DNA of 44,135 bases from Microvirga brassicacearum. GTDB lineage: Bacteria; Pseudomonadota; Alphaproteobacteria; Rhizobiales; Beijerinckiaceae. The notes beneath the pieces are model-generated. The model was not told where the DNA came from, did no database searches, and saw only the letters and a program-made list of their open reading frames with translations. Shown in pieces: positions 17,375-26,133 of the stretch (positions are counted from its first letter, which is position 1; every line of letters begins with the position of its first letter). The DNA is taken from positions 1 to 44,135 of the forward strand of contig NZ_VCMV01000005.1 of the NCBI RefSeq assembly GCF_008757455.1. The letters are read 5' to 3'. A program made the position numbers and the translations under genes.

Positions 17375-18640
17375 TTAGTGACGTATGACGTACCTGCCGA
17401 CCAAGAGATCAGGCGTCTCGTGACGGGCGAGCACAGCCTCGTTGATCGATAGGGGCAGCGGCAGCGGCGTTTCAAACAAACCGACGATCGGCAGGGCAAC
17501 GAAGTACCCGAAGTAGAGCGCGGCGAGGATACGCGCGGCGATCACGTAGCCGCCCTCCGCCGGCATGCTGCCGAGGTACCCAAGGCCGATAAAAGCCGCA
17601 ACAAACATCCACAGCAGTGGCCGCGCGGCCGGACGATAGGACATCGAGCGCACCTTGGAGGTGTCAATCCAGGGCAGGAACACCACTATAACGATCGACA
17701 TGACCATCGCGGTCACGCCGCTAAGCTTGTCCGGGATGGCGCGAAGGATTGCATAGAAGGGCAGGAAGTACCATTCCGGAACGATGTGAGATGGCGTCAC
17801 GGCCGGGTTCGCCGGGATGTAGTTGTCTGCATGGCCGAGATAGTTCGGCATGTAGAACACCCAGTAGGCGAAGAACAGTATGAAAGTGGCAATGGAAAAG
17901 AGATCCTTCACGGTCGCTTGTGGCGTGAAAGGCACTGTATCTTTTCTGAAGTCCGCAATCTCCACACCTGTCGGATTGTTCTGCCCCACGTGGTGGAGCG
18001 CCCAAACGTGAAGCGTGACGGTGCCGACGAGCATAAAGGGCAGCAGGTAGTGGAGGGAGAAGAACCGGTTCAGGGTTGCATTGCCGACCGAATAGCCGCC
18101 CCACAGGTACTCAACGATCGTCTCGCCAACGAGCGGGATCGCCGAGAAAAGGTTGGTGATTACGGTTGCGCCCCAGAAGGACATCTGTCCCCATGGCAGG
18201 ACATAGCCCAGAAACGCGGTCGCCATCATGATGAGGAGGTTGGTGATGCCAAGGATCCAGATGATCTCACGAGGCGCCTTGTAGGATCCATAGTACAGCC
18301 CACGAAAGATGTGGATGTACACCGCGATGAAGAACATCGACGCGCCATTCGCGTGCAGATACCGGATGAGCCATCCATAATTGACGTCGCGCATGATCCG
18401 CTCGTTTGATTGAAAGGCCAAATCAGAGTTCGGCACGTAATGCATCGCGAGAAAGATGCCGGTGACGATCTGCGCCGCGAGCATGAACGTGAGTATTCCG
18501 CCGAAGGTCCAGAAGTAGTTCAGGTTCCGCGGGATCGGGTATGACACCGCCGTTTCATGTGAAAAGCCGATGATGGGGAGTCTCGCCTCAATCCATCGCT
18601 CGATCCGGCTTCTAGGCTCGTAATTGCTATGCTTGAACAT
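17375..18640 (-). CDS. Stand-alone cytochrome b of bc1 type
   Basis: The product is 421 residues, full length for bc1 cytochrome b. Haem-binding histidines appear in [13 protein letters not shown] and [13 protein letters not shown] in the second helix region and in [16 protein letters not shown] in the fourth. The quinol-site motif PEWYF is present in [18 protein letters not shown]. At least eight membrane helices are visible. No Rieske or cytochrome c1 gene is beside it, which is unusual, since rhizobia normally encode these as petA with a fused b-c1 gene. It could supply a second bc1 complex or serve another electron route. The ATG of MFKHSNYEP is chosen, because upstream residues look non-coding. 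Confidence 0.93.
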   Translation of the reverse strand: MFKHSNYEPRSRIERWIEARLPIIGFSHETAVSYPIPRNLNYFWTFGGILTFMLAAQIVTGIFLAMHYVPNSDLAFQSNERIMRDVNYGWLIRYLHANGASMFFIAVYIHIFRGLYYGSYKAPREIIWILGITNLLIMMATAFLGYVLPWGQMSFWGATVITNLFSAIPLVGETIVEYLWGGYSVGNATLNRFFSLHYLLPFMLVGTVTLHVWALHHVGQNNPTGVEIADFRKDTVPFTPQATVKDLFSIATFILFFAYWVFYMPNYLGHADNYIPANPAVTPSHIVPEWYFLPFYAILRAIPDKLSGVTAMVMSIVIVVFLPWIDTSKVRSMSYRPAARPLLWMFVAAFIGLGYLGSMPAEGGYVIAARILAALYFGYFVALPIVGLFETPLPLPLSINEAVLARHETPDLLVGRYVIRH

Positions 18641-18734
18641 TTCGTCACCCGATTCGCGCTGATCTGAATGACACTGGGTTATTCTCTGTGCTGCCCGACG
18701 GCATTGCACCTTTGGCCGCCTGTTAAGTCGCCTC

Positions 18735-19505
18735 TCAAAAGGCCACAGGTAAGGCGTCGGCCACATAGCGCCTGAGCCAATCTTCGAACCGTGTTGGCGC
18801 AAATCGCGGATGATCACCCGGCACAAGGGTATCGTCGTGCAGCACCGCACCGAAATACAAAGCGCGAGGATCGGCAACGACCATTCTGCCATCTTCATTC
18901 GCGGTCAGGATCTGTTCGGCGATCTGGTTGAGACCGAACCTGTCTGGACCGACGATCTCAACCTCGCGGTTCTGGGGACGACCCATCGCGACCTCGCGTA
19001 AGGCTGCCACAACGTCATCGGCCGCAATGGGTTGGATCGGAGCCGGTGACAGGCGAAGCACGTTGCCATCGGCGGCGCTTTCGACAATCCCGGTGAGGAA
19101 CTCGAAGAACGGCGTCGATCTTAAAATCGTATAGGGTAGATGCGACGCCCGGATCAGGTTCTCCTGTGCCATCTTCGCCCTGAAGTAACCGCTCTCCGGC
19201 AGACGATCGGTACCGACGACAGATAAGGCGACGTGATGCTGGACGCCAGCGGCCTCCTCCGCTGCCAGAAGGTTGCGTCCCGATGCAAGGAAGAATTCCA
19301 GTGCAACGTCATCCTGGAACGTCGGAGAGTTCGTCACATCGACGACGACCTGAGCGCCATTCAATGCTTCGTCCAGTCCTTCGCGGGTGATTGTGTTGAC
19401 GCCCAAAGACGGTGAGGCAACCACGACATCCTGATTACAGTCCTGTAGGGCTGTAACGAGCCTGGAGCCGATATGTCCGGTGCCACCCACCACAACAATT
19501 CTCAT
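18735..19505 (-). CDS. NmrA-like NAD(P)-binding protein (copy 1)
   Basis: The product is 256 residues with an N-terminal dinucleotide motif [10 protein letters not shown]. It lacks the Tyr-x-x-x-Lys pair of classic SDRs, having YFRAKMAQE instead, as in atypical SDR/NmrA or quinone-reductase-like proteins. GGGAGGG precedes the ATG at 19505, so an upstream start is rejected. It is paralogous to the gene at 33228 (shared ALSVVGT and [16 protein letters not shown] segments). The substrate is unknown. Confidence 0.88.
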   Translation of the reverse strand: MRIVVVGGTGHIGSRLVTALQDCNQDVVVASPSLGVNTITREGLDEALNGAQVVVDVTNSPTFQDDVALEFFLASGRNLLAAEEAAGVQHHVALSVVGTDRLPESGYFRAKMAQENLIRASHLPYTILRSTPFFEFLTGIVESAADGNVLRLSPAPIQPIAADDVVAALREVAMGRPQNREVEIVGPDRFGLNQIAEQILTANEDGRMVVADPRALYFGAVLHDDTLVPGDHPRFAPTRFEDWLRRYVADALPVAF

Positions 19506-19820
19506 CGTTCCCTCCCCATGCGAAATCAATCTGGTTCGAAGGAGAATGCGGCGGGCCAATTTATGCCGACGGTCCGCTATTGTAGTTTTACTCTGGAGTG
19601 CTCGGGCGACTACATAGCTCGAAGTCCAGTCGAAGGTATACGAAGGTTTAGGTCTTTATGCTTGGAGGCTTGATCATGTGGCGGCGTAGCTCAAGCCTAT
19701 GCCGTAGCTTCCCCCATAGGTCTCCACGAACTATTGCACCAACAGTTTCGCCAGGACCTTGCAGGGCGCCCTTTTGACGTCCTGCGAGCCCACGCTTTTT
19801 CTGAAAGTCCGGCCGGCTCA
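19506..19820. other. Intergenic region upstream of NmrA copy 1
   Basis: No gene is seen in 315 bp. It carries the regulatory candidate at 19637-19655 and presumably the NmrA promoter. The NmrA gene is therefore probably transcribed on its own as well as by read-through from the cupin gene. Confidence 0.45.
19637..19655. promoter_or_regulatory. Diverged copy of the TATACCGAAGTCTAGGTTT element
   Basis: TATACGAAGGTTTAGGTCT matches the element at 34696-34714 at 14 of 19 positions, in the same orientation relative to its gene, and sits 132-150 bp upstream of an NmrA-like gene. It may be a binding site for the FixJ-type regulator of this window. Weak on its own. Confidence 0.3.
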
Positions 19821-20270
19821 TCACTTCTTGTCCGGGACTGTCAGTTCAGTGTCCACGTCGTCCACAACGAAGACAGCATGGATCTTGGCCGGCTGCGTTT
19901 CGCTCGCATTGGCGCTGACACGATGATGATCGCCAGGCATCTCCGTCCAGTTCTGACCGGTCTGATAGGTCACGACAGGTCCTTCGTTGACCTGGCTGCG
20001 AACAGCGCCTTCAATGACGGTAGCGTAGATGATAGCGGATTTCGCGTGGGTGTGGGACGGCGAATATCCACCTGGTCCGTATTCGACCATAACGCCCTTG
20101 ATGCTCTTGCCAGGGACTCCCGGCAAAGCCCGCTGGTAGACTTCTGTCACTTTCGCGTTCTTGGAGCCAGGAAGGTTTACTCCCTTGTCCGGCGGACCAG
20201 GCGCTTGGGCATTGGCGTTTGCCATGGTCAGCAACAAAGCTGCCGCTGCAGCACACATCATCATTCTCAT
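19821..20270 (-). CDS. Exported cupin-domain protein (copy 1)
   Basis: The product is 149 residues with a signal peptide (about 21 residues, ending ANANAQ). It has a single cupin barrel with the metal-site run YSPSHTHAKSAIIYATVIEGAVRSQV and the second motif GDHHRVSANAS. Secreted small cupins of this type bind a metal and are of unknown chemistry. It lies 42 bp downstream of the isochorismatase-like gene, in one operon. A paralogue is at 32740. Confidence 0.88.
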   Translation of the reverse strand: MRMMMCAAAAALLLTMANANAQAPGPPDKGVNLPGSKNAKVTEVYQRALPGVPGKSIKGVMVEYGPGGYSPSHTHAKSAIIYATVIEGAVRSQVNEGPVVTYQTGQNWTEMPGDHHRVSANASETQPAKIHAVFVVDDVDTELTVPDKK

Positions 20271-20312
20271 CGGGTATCCTCCGTTTCAGGCTAATGCCAT
20301 GCGCACGAACCC

Positions 20313-20990
20313 TTACATGCGGTCCTGGTATTGCTTCTGCGCCGAACCGACGTCCTTGGCCTTCTGATAGCTCTCCATGACGGTTCGGTAGTCTGGTGTG
20401 GCGACGGTATAGATGTCGGCGATCTCCGCCGCCTCCGGACGCCTCCAGGTGCGTTGAAGTTCGCAAATCACCGCGTTGGTGGTTGTCGGCATGACGCCTG
20501 ACTGGGCAAAGCGGGCAAGGGTCGTGCGGGACGCCATTTGGCTGGGATCACCTGATGCGTCAACAACGGCATAAACGTTGAAGCCTGCGGCCTTGGCATC
20601 GAGGGCTGGAAACATAACGCATACGCTCGTCCAGACGCCGGCCATGATCAGCGTCTTTTTACCCGTCTTCTCGACGGTCTGGACGAACAGGTCGTTGTCC
20701 CAGGCATTCACCTCGCCGTTCCGCGGTACATAAACGGCATGTGGCGCCAGCTCGGCTAACTCGGGCATCAGCGGACCGTTTGGCCCTTCAGGTTCCGAGG
20801 CCGTCGTAATGACCGGCAGCTTCAGCAGAGTAGCAATCTGGGCGAGTGCCGACACGTTGGCACGCAATTCAGCGACCGTGATGTCCTTGACAGTCTGAAA
20901 GAGACCCGTCTGATGATCGAGCAGGAGCAACGCTGCGTCGCCGACATTCATCAGAGCTTTGCCACCGCCACTGGGCAGAACGTGTCCCAT
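20313..20990 (-). CDS. Isochorismatase-family cysteine hydrolase, YcaC-like
   Basis: The product is 225 residues. The catalytic Asp is in LLLLDHQTGL and the catalytic Cys in AGVWTSVCVMFPAL. The run YVPRNGEVNAWDND matches the YcaC subgroup, where Lys is not at the usual triad position. There is no signal peptide, so it acts in the cytosol, and the substrate of YcaC-like enzymes is not known. TAAGGAATACAAA precedes the ATG. It is the first gene of the minus-strand set isochorismatase-cupin-NmrA. Confidence 0.88.
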   Translation of the reverse strand: MGHVLPSGGGKALMNVGDAALLLLDHQTGLFQTVKDITVAELRANVSALAQIATLLKLPVITTASEPEGPNGPLMPELAELAPHAVYVPRNGEVNAWDNDLFVQTVEKTGKKTLIMAGVWTSVCVMFPALDAKAAGFNVYAVVDASGDPSQMASRTTLARFAQSGVMPTTTNAVICELQRTWRRPEAAEIADIYTVATPDYRTVMESYQKAKDVGSAQKQYQDRM

Positions 20991-21457
20991 TTTGTATTCC
21001 TTACCTTAAGCTTCAGAGAGCCTGCTCCTGTCTGAGGCGGCCTCTATTGGGGCTGTCCCCTCAAAGGGCAGTTGTCCAATCATGGCTCTTTCCACCGGTC
21101 GCGAAAGCTATGTTCTGGTCTAGGCAAGGCGCGGCCCGACTATGCAGCGGTCGAATGGACCTATACCTTGGTATGGTGGCTGCTAAACCTGTCTGCCCAT
21201 GCCCATTGAAGCACCAAGCTGCACATGCGGCGTTGGGATCGTGACAGCAGGAAAGACAGTATTCTCTCATCCCGCGTGCGCTGCGGCAGGTGCCGACATA
21301 CTGCCATCTGAAATGTGATCATTGAGAGCAGATCAGTGCAAGAACAGCACCGCCTTAACTGGCATCGTCGGAACGGATCGGTGTGTCTGCGTACGCGAAA
21401 TCAATTGTTATCACCAAAGACAGCCTTTGCCGTCAGCATACCGACAAGAGCAACCCT
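20991..21457. other. Promoter region of the isochorismatase cassette, no gene seen
   Basis: No convincing frame is present in 467 bp. Two signals stand out. GTCTAGG at 21118-21124 lies 128-134 bp before the isochorismatase start. A palindrome ATACC-TT-GGTAT at 21163-21174 follows. Both recall parts of the element at 34696. Confidence 0.4.
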
Positions 21458-21736
21458 ATGGACGACAGAGTTACTGAAAATACAGCCGCTCACCGCTTTG
21501 AGATGGCCATCGGAGATACGATTGCGGCAGCCTATTACCGGCTGGAGGATGGCAAGGTCGTTCTCATCCATACCGAAGTGCCCCAACAGCTATCCGGTCA
21601 GGGGATCGGCTCCAAACTGGCAGAGGGAGTGTTCCGGCAGATTCGTGAGAGTGGGCGTCAGGCGGTTGTCCGGTGCTCGTTCATGACGGACTGGGTCAGC
21701 CGTCACCCTGAGGTCAATGATCTCATTGTTGGATGA
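21458..21736 (+). CDS. Small GNAT-like acetyltransferase (YjdJ type)
   Basis: The product is 92 residues. It reads RFEMAIGDTIAAAYYRLEDGKVVLIHTEVPQQLSGQGIGSKLAEG, which has the acetyl-CoA pyrophosphate loop (QGIGSKL). It ends SRHPEVNDLIVG. This is the short GCN5-like fold of about 90 residues known from YjdJ and human GTLF1-like proteins. The in-frame ATG at 21458 begins the conserved part. It is a single gene with no evident operon partner. Confidence 0.83.
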   Translation: MDDRVTENTAAHRFEMAIGDTIAAAYYRLEDGKVVLIHTEVPQQLSGQGIGSKLAEGVFRQIRESGRQAVVRCSFMTDWVSRHPEVNDLIVG

Positions 21737-21899
21737 GGATCGTCAAAGTCACTTCCGTTCCTCCCCGTGATCAGCGTTTATCCGACCCCTGTCGGCAGAT
21801 TAAGCGGGGGGCGCCCATCGGTTCGCCGCCCAGCGACCGATTGCACTTGGATGAAACGATCATTCTACGATGCCACACGGTGTCTGTTCTTCACCAAGG

Positions 21900-23285
21900 T
21901 CATACGATCGAGGACAGAGCACCGGGGCCACGCGACAGGACCGTCGCCAGCAGGTTGAGCCCGCGTTCCAGCACGGCCTGGTTCTGCGCTGCGCCAAGAG
22001 AGACGCGGATTGTATCCGGAGCAGGCCCGACTGCGAAGGCCTCGCTCGACACCAAGGCAAGGCCAGACTGCCGTGCATAAAGGTTGAGGTCTGCCCGGCG
22101 CCAGCGCTCCGGCAGGGTCAGCCACAGGTGATGCCCTTCCCGGTGCGCCTGAAACTCGATGCCTTGCAGGACCCGACCTGCGATGGACTGCCTGGCGGCG
22201 CTCTCCTCGCGGATGGCTGCCGTGATGGCATCCAGCGTGCCGTCGAGGATCCACTTCGAGGCCAGCGCCGCCATGAGCGGCGGCATCATCAGAGACATGG
22301 CGCGGACCTCCGCCGCGAGCCGCAGGGTGTCGGCGAATCCCGGCGTGACGACGTAGGCCGTGCGCAGGGCGGGCGTCACGCATTTCGACAGGGTGGCGAT
22401 GTGCCAAGTGAGGTCGGGCGCGATCGCCGCAATCGGTGCTGGCGCTTGCCGGGGCAGCGCCCCGTAGGCATCGTCCTCGATGATCGCGATGCCATGGCGC
22501 CGCGCCACCCCGGCGATGGCCTCGCGCCGCTTGGCCGACGTGGTCGTGGTCGTCGGATTGTGGATGGTGGGCACACAATAGACCGCCTTCGGCCGCTCGC
22601 GCCCGCACGCCTCTTCCAGCGCGGCCGGGTCGATCCCCTCCCCGTCCATGGCCACCGGGACCAGCCGCACGTTGAGCTGCTCGGCGATGGCCCGCAGCCC
22701 CGGATAGGTGAGATCCGAGACGCAGATGGCGTCGCCGGGATCCGCCAGGATCCGCACGATGGCATAGAGCGCCGTCTGAGCGCCGCCGGTCACCACGACG
22801 CGGTCGATGGGAACCGCGCCAAGGCGGCCTGCGAGCCAGCGGGCGGCGGCAGTTCGGTCCGGTCCGGCACCCACGCTCTCCTGGTAGTGCAGGTGCATCA
22901 GGCCGTGCGGCGACGAAAGTACGCCCGCGATTCCCTCCTTGATGCGCTCGCGCAGCTTCGCCGCCGGCGGCTGCGGGGGCATGTTCATGCTCAGGTCGAT
23001 AACCGGAGATCCGGCAGGCGCGACATTGTTCTGTTCCGGAGCCTGTCCGCGCACGTAGCTGCCCCGCCCGGTGTTCGCTTCGATCAGCCCCATCCGACGG
23101 GCCTCGTTGAAGGCACGGGTGACGGTGGTGAGGTCCACCCTGAGCTCCTTCGCAAGCTGGCGCTGCGGCGGCAGGCGATGGCCCGGCTTGAGGCGGCCGG
23201 ACTGCACGTCGGCCAGCAGGGCCTCGGCGATGGCCCGGTACTTGGGCCCGTGTCCCGTTTCAAGCTGCGGCATCCAGGACAACAT
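21900..23285 (-). CDS. MocR-type regulator (GntR helix-turn-helix fused to aminotransferase fold)
   Basis: The product is 461 residues. An N-terminal winged helix-turn-helix at about 15-80 (SGRLKPGHRLPPQRQLAKEL, DLTTVTRAFNEARRMGLIEA) is followed by a type I PLP-dependent aminotransferase fold at about 110-460, with the Schiff-base lysine in TLSKCVTPALR. Such proteins sense PLP or an amino compound and act as transcription factors. Related proteins in Rhizobiales have been linked to 5-aminolevulinate synthase control. The hemA gene lies 1.3 kb away and shares half-sites with this promoter, which supports that role. The 186 bases 3' of it hold no gene. Confidence 0.9.
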   Translation of the reverse strand: MLSWMPQLETGHGPKYRAIAEALLADVQSGRLKPGHRLPPQRQLAKELRVDLTTVTRAFNEARRMGLIEANTGRGSYVRGQAPEQNNVAPAGSPVIDLSMNMPPQPPAAKLRERIKEGIAGVLSSPHGLMHLHYQESVGAGPDRTAAARWLAGRLGAVPIDRVVVTGGAQTALYAIVRILADPGDAICVSDLTYPGLRAIAEQLNVRLVPVAMDGEGIDPAALEEACGRERPKAVYCVPTIHNPTTTTTSAKRREAIAGVARRHGIAIIEDDAYGALPRQAPAPIAAIAPDLTWHIATLSKCVTPALRTAYVVTPGFADTLRLAAEVRAMSLMMPPLMAALASKWILDGTLDAITAAIREESAARQSIAGRVLQGIEFQAHREGHHLWLTLPERWRRADLNLYARQSGLALVSSEAFAVGPAPDTIRVSLGAAQNQAVLERGLNLLATVLSRGPGALSSIV

Positions 23286-23330
23286 GTGTTATTGACCTTC
23301 TTGTCTTGTAAATGTAGGGAGTACTCATAA

Positions 23331-23349
23331 CATACATAGTGCGCGTATG
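23331..23349. promoter_or_regulatory. CATAC/GTATG inverted pair near the mocR promoter
   Basis: CATAC-N9-GTATG lies 46-64 bp upstream of the mocR start. The half-sites are those of the elements at 23416 and 25878 but point the other way. It may be part of a multi-half-site operator for autoregulation. Confidence 0.4.
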
Positions 23350-23415
23350 AGGCCGCTGCAAATCCTGCGAAAGGCGTTAAGCTGGCCCGGCCTCGGAGGA
23401 AAATTTACGTCTATT

Positions 23416-23440
23416 TGTATGGGGGACGTCAAGCCATACA
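23416..23440. promoter_or_regulatory. TGTATGG-N11-CCATACA inverted repeat
   Basis: A perfect 7-bp inverted repeat of 25 bp overall lies between mocR (minus strand) and the DUF983 relic (plus strand). The same half-sites flank an 11-bp spacer in front of hemA. It is a candidate operator for the MocR-type protein. Confidence 0.5.
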
Positions 23441-23488
23441 TGACTGGGTGCCCTTGGATTCCGAGAGTGCAGACCGGAAGGAGCGGAC

Positions 23489-23894
23489 ATGACCATGAAC
23501 CCCGTGCCAAGGATGCCATCCTCAAGCACGGCCTTAAGTGCCGCTGCCCCTTCAACGGCTTCCTGACACTCTCACATTGCGAGTCGTGTGGCCTCGACTT
23601 TTCCTTTGCCGACGCGGCTGACGGCCCGGCCTTCTTCATCATGATCATCATGGGCATCCCAGCGGCCGGGTTCGGTGTCTGGGTCGAGATCATGTGGGAA
23701 CCGTCCGTCTGGGTTCGCCTGCTCACGTCTGGGCCGTTCCTGCTGCTGACCTGCATCCCGCCGATCCGCATCGCCAAGGGCAGCTGGTTGCGAGCCAGTA
23801 CTTCCACAAGGCCGAGGAAGGCCGCTTCGCCGTCCCGCGGCAGGCAGCGGAGAAGGAACCGCCCTCCCCAGGCCCCGTCGGTTCCCGCGGCTGA
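23489..23894 (+). pseudogene. DUF983 family protein, broken in several places
   Basis: GGAAGGAGCGGAC precedes an ATG, but the family reading (DHEPRAKDAILKHGLKCRCP) continues in another frame from about 23494. It then runs through HCESCGLDFSFADAADGPAFFIMIIMG to about 23775 and shifts again to ASQYFHKAEEGRF. The first Cys-x-x-Cys half of the zinc ribbon is also lost (CRCPFNGF in place of CPxCG...). DUF983 proteins are small membrane proteins encoded in cytochrome c oxidase clusters beside ctaG, and ctaG follows here. It is a relic of a cox assembly operon. Confidence 0.78.
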
Positions 23895-23926
23895 ACCGCC
23901 AGTCCTCGCCACGGAAGGTTGCCGCC

Positions 23927-24049
23927 ATGTCCGACACCGATCGTTCGCCTGCGGGACGAACCCGCAACACGGCCCTGACCTGCCTGACCGTCGCGGCCGG
24001 CATGCTCGGCCTCGCCTATGCCTCCGTCCCGCTCCACAACCTGTTCTGC
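23927..24049 (+). pseudogene. ctaG: Cytochrome c oxidase assembly protein CtaG/Cox11, N-terminal fragment
   Basis: It starts MSDTDRSPAGRTRNTALTCL and reads on to AYASVPLHNLFC. This is the N-terminal membrane anchor and the first conserved Cys of Cox11, which delivers copper to CuB. After LFC the sequence turns abruptly into the antisense of hisC, and a chance stop follows at 24101-24103. About 41 of some 190 residues remain. The gene is dead. Confidence 0.82.
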
Positions 24050-24597
24050 ACGTCGATCACCAGCACGCCCTTGAAGGTCCGTGCCACTTCCGCCAGTTCC
24101 TGAGCCGCTGTAAGTCGCCCCGACGGGGCATGCGGGTTGACGAGGATCGCGAGCCTGGCTCCGGCTCTGTTCCATTGCCGTGCAATGTCGGCCGGCACCG
24201 ACCAGTCATCAGCCAACGGCACCGGGCACAGCGGGCTGTCATGAACCGCCGCCAGCACCGGATAGAGGGAGTAGCTCGGCTCCGCGAGGCCGAGCGGGGC
24301 GCCGGGCGGCAGGAACGTCGTCAGTGCCAGCCGCAGGAGCTCGTCGCCGCCATTGGTGGCCACGATGTGGTCCGGCGTGAGGCCGTGCAGGCGGGCCGCC
24401 GCGGTGCGGAAGCCCCAGGCGGTGGGATCGGGATAGCGGCGCAGCATCTCCCCGTCGATCCCGGCCAGGGTCGCAAGAACCGCATCACAGGGCGGGAACG
24501 GGTTCTCGTTGGTGTTCAGCTTGGCTACCGCCCGACGGGGCTGCTCACCCGGGACGTATCCGGCCATACGCCGGACGTTCTCGCGTTCGAACGTCAT
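24050..24597 (-). pseudogene. Histidinol-phosphate aminotransferase-like, C-terminus deleted
   Basis: The start overlaps the hemA stop (ATGA), so it is the translationally coupled second gene of the hemA operon. It reads LNTNENPFPPCDAV, RRYPDP, NGGDELLRL, EPSYSLYPV and LVNPHAPSGRL, all typical of HisC-like class I/II aminotransferases. It breaks after GVLVID, where ctaG antisense begins. The PLP lysine and the whole C-terminal half are missing (about 182 of some 360 residues), so it cannot act. Confidence 0.85.
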
Positions 24598-25850
24598 GCC
24601 GCCTGCCCCGTCTCAAGCCCGTGCGCCTGGAACACCGCCGCCAGGGCCTCGACGAGGTGATCGACCTGCTCGGTTGTGTGGAGCGGGGTCGGCGTGATCC
24701 GCAGCCGCTCAGTACCGCGTAGCACGGTGGGGTAGTTGATCGGCTGGATGTAAATCCCGTGCTGCGTCAGCAACTCATCCGAGATGCGCCGGACCAGATG
24801 GGCGTCGCCCACGAACACCGGAACCAGGTGGGTCTCGGATGGCATGACAGGAATTCCCGCGGCCTTGAGTCGGCTCTTTACCGTGGCGACAACCTCCTGG
24901 TGGCGCTTGCGTTCGGAGCTGCTGGCCTTGAGATAGGCCACGCTCGCCCGCGCGGCGGCCGCAACGGCAGGAGGCATCGACGTGGTGAAGATGAAACCGG
25001 GCGCATGGCTACGCACGAAATCGATCAGGGGAGCCGAGGCCGCGATGTAGCCGCCGCCGCAGCCGAAGCCCTTGCCCAAGGTTCCCTGGATCACCGTCAG
25101 GCGATGCATCTGGCCCTCGCGCTCGGCCACGCCAGCGCCGCGCTCACCGTACAATCCGACCGCATGGACCTCGTCAAGATAGGTCATGGCGCCGTAGCGC
25201 TCGGCGACGTTGCAGATCGCCTTGATCGGGCCGACGTCCGCATCCATCGAGTACACACTCTCGAAACACACCAGCTTCGGCCGCGCCGGATCGTCGGCCG
25301 CCATCAGGTGTTCGAGGTGCTCCACGTCGTTGTGGCGGAAGATGCGCTTCTCGGCCTTGGAATGCCGGATGCCCGCGATCATCGAGGCATGGTTCAGGGC
25401 GTCCGAGTACACGATGCAGCCCGGGATCATTCCCGCCAGCGTCGAGAGCGCCGCCTCGTTGGTCACGTAGCCGGTGGCGAAGACGAGGGCCGCCTCCTTG
25501 CCGTGCAGGTCGGCAAGCTCGCGCTCGAGCAGGACATGGTCGCGGGTGTTGCCGGAGATGTTGCGGGTTCCACCAGCCCCGGTCCCCACCCGGTCGATGG
25601 CCTCGTGCATGGCCTTGAGCACCACCGGGTGCTGGCCCATGCCGAGATAGTCGTTCGAGCACCACACGATGACAGGGTCGGACCGCCCCGGTGCATCAGC
25701 GAGGGGGAACTGCCCTGCCCTGCGCTCCAGCTCGAGAAAGCTCCGGTAGCGGCCGTCCGCCTTGAGATCAGCCAAGGATCCTCGGAAGAACTGCTCCGGA
25801 TCAAACCGGTCCGAAGGCGCAATGCTATAGGAGCCAAAGCGGGTATCCAT
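24594..25850 (-). CDS. hemA: 5-aminolevulinate synthase
   Basis: The product is 418 residues, full length. It condenses glycine with succinyl-CoA in the first step of haem synthesis by the C5-independent Shemin route of Alphaproteobacteria. The PLP lysine is Lys260 in [12 protein letters not shown]. Also visible are YDxxLG-type [36 protein letters not shown] [14 protein letters not shown] and [19 protein letters not shown] precedes the ATG. It is divergent from the cyd genes, whose oxidase holds three haems, so this may be a dedicated second hemA for bd oxidase supply. Its promoter has a TTGTATG-N11-CATACAA element. Confidence 0.95.
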   Translation of the reverse strand: MDTRFGSYSIAPSDRFDPEQFFRGSLADLKADGRYRSFLELERRAGQFPLADAPGRSDPVIVWCSNDYLGMGQHPVVLKAMHEAIDRVGTGAGGTRNISGNTRDHVLLERELADLHGKEAALVFATGYVTNEAALSTLAGMIPGCIVYSDALNHASMIAGIRHSKAEKRIFRHNDVEHLEHLMAADDPARPKLVCFESVYSMDADVGPIKAICNVAERYGAMTYLDEVHAVGLYGERGAGVAEREGQMHRLTVIQGTLGKGFGCGGGYIAASAPLIDFVRSHAPGFIFTTSMPPAVAAAARASVAYLKASSSERKRHQEVVATVKSRLKAAGIPVMPSETHLVPVFVGDAHLVRRISDELLTQHGIYIQPINYPTVLRGTERLRITPTPLHTTEQVDHLVEALAAVFQAHGLETGQAA

Positions 25851-25877
25851 CTATCTCTCCTGACCTTCCAGATTCAG

Positions 25878-25902
25878 TTGTATGGTTTGGTGGATCATAC
25901 AA
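25878..25902. promoter_or_regulatory. TTGTATG-N11-CATACAA operator candidate in the hemA promoter
   Basis: A perfect 7-bp inverted repeat with an 11-bp spacer lies 28-52 bp upstream of the hemA start codon, a place suited to repression. The same half-sites are found before mocR. The likely ligand-binding regulator is the MocR-type protein at 21900. Confidence 0.58.
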
Positions 25903-26013
25903 ATAATTCTTAAATACATATAACTGGTGCACTACGATTCCGCCAGCTTCTGAGCGAAATGCCGCATATCTACGCTTCGACCAGATGCACCCTTTACACT
26001 GCATGCAGCCATA

Positions 26014-26047
26014 TGTATGCAACTTGCATGTACAGGTAACCCATACA
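26014..26047. promoter_or_regulatory. TGTATG...CATACA half-sites with an embedded ATGCAACTTGCAT palindrome
   Basis: TGTATG at 26014-26019 and CATACA at 26042-26047 are in the divergent region, on the side of the small gene at 26134. A 13-bp palindrome ATGCAA-C-TTGCAT overlaps the first at 26017-26029. Spacing is longer than in the other two elements, so cooperative or partial binding would be needed. No FNR-type TTGAT-N4-ATCAA box is seen in this region. Confidence 0.35.
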
Positions 26048-26133
26048 GCAAGCGCGGGGCAATGCGACCTGCAGTGACCCGCCGGGGTTTGCATCATCCT
26101 CTCGTTCGACCGCAACACCGTTGGAGATGAACC

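Noticed and set aside
21870..23330. A plus-strand open frame of 486 codons opposite the MocR-type gene
   Set aside because: It is Arg/Gly/His-rich low-complexity sequence with no family features, and it mirrors the codon pattern of the real minus-strand gene.
24759..25913. A plus-strand open frame of 384 codons opposite hemA
   Set aside because: It is antisense to a full-length, motif-complete 5-aminolevulinate synthase and has no domain sense of its own.
25851..26133. An FNR/FixK-type box (TTGAT-N4-ATCAA) in the hemA/cyd region
   Set aside because: Expected for oxygen control of bd oxidase, but no such sequence was found on reading both strands.
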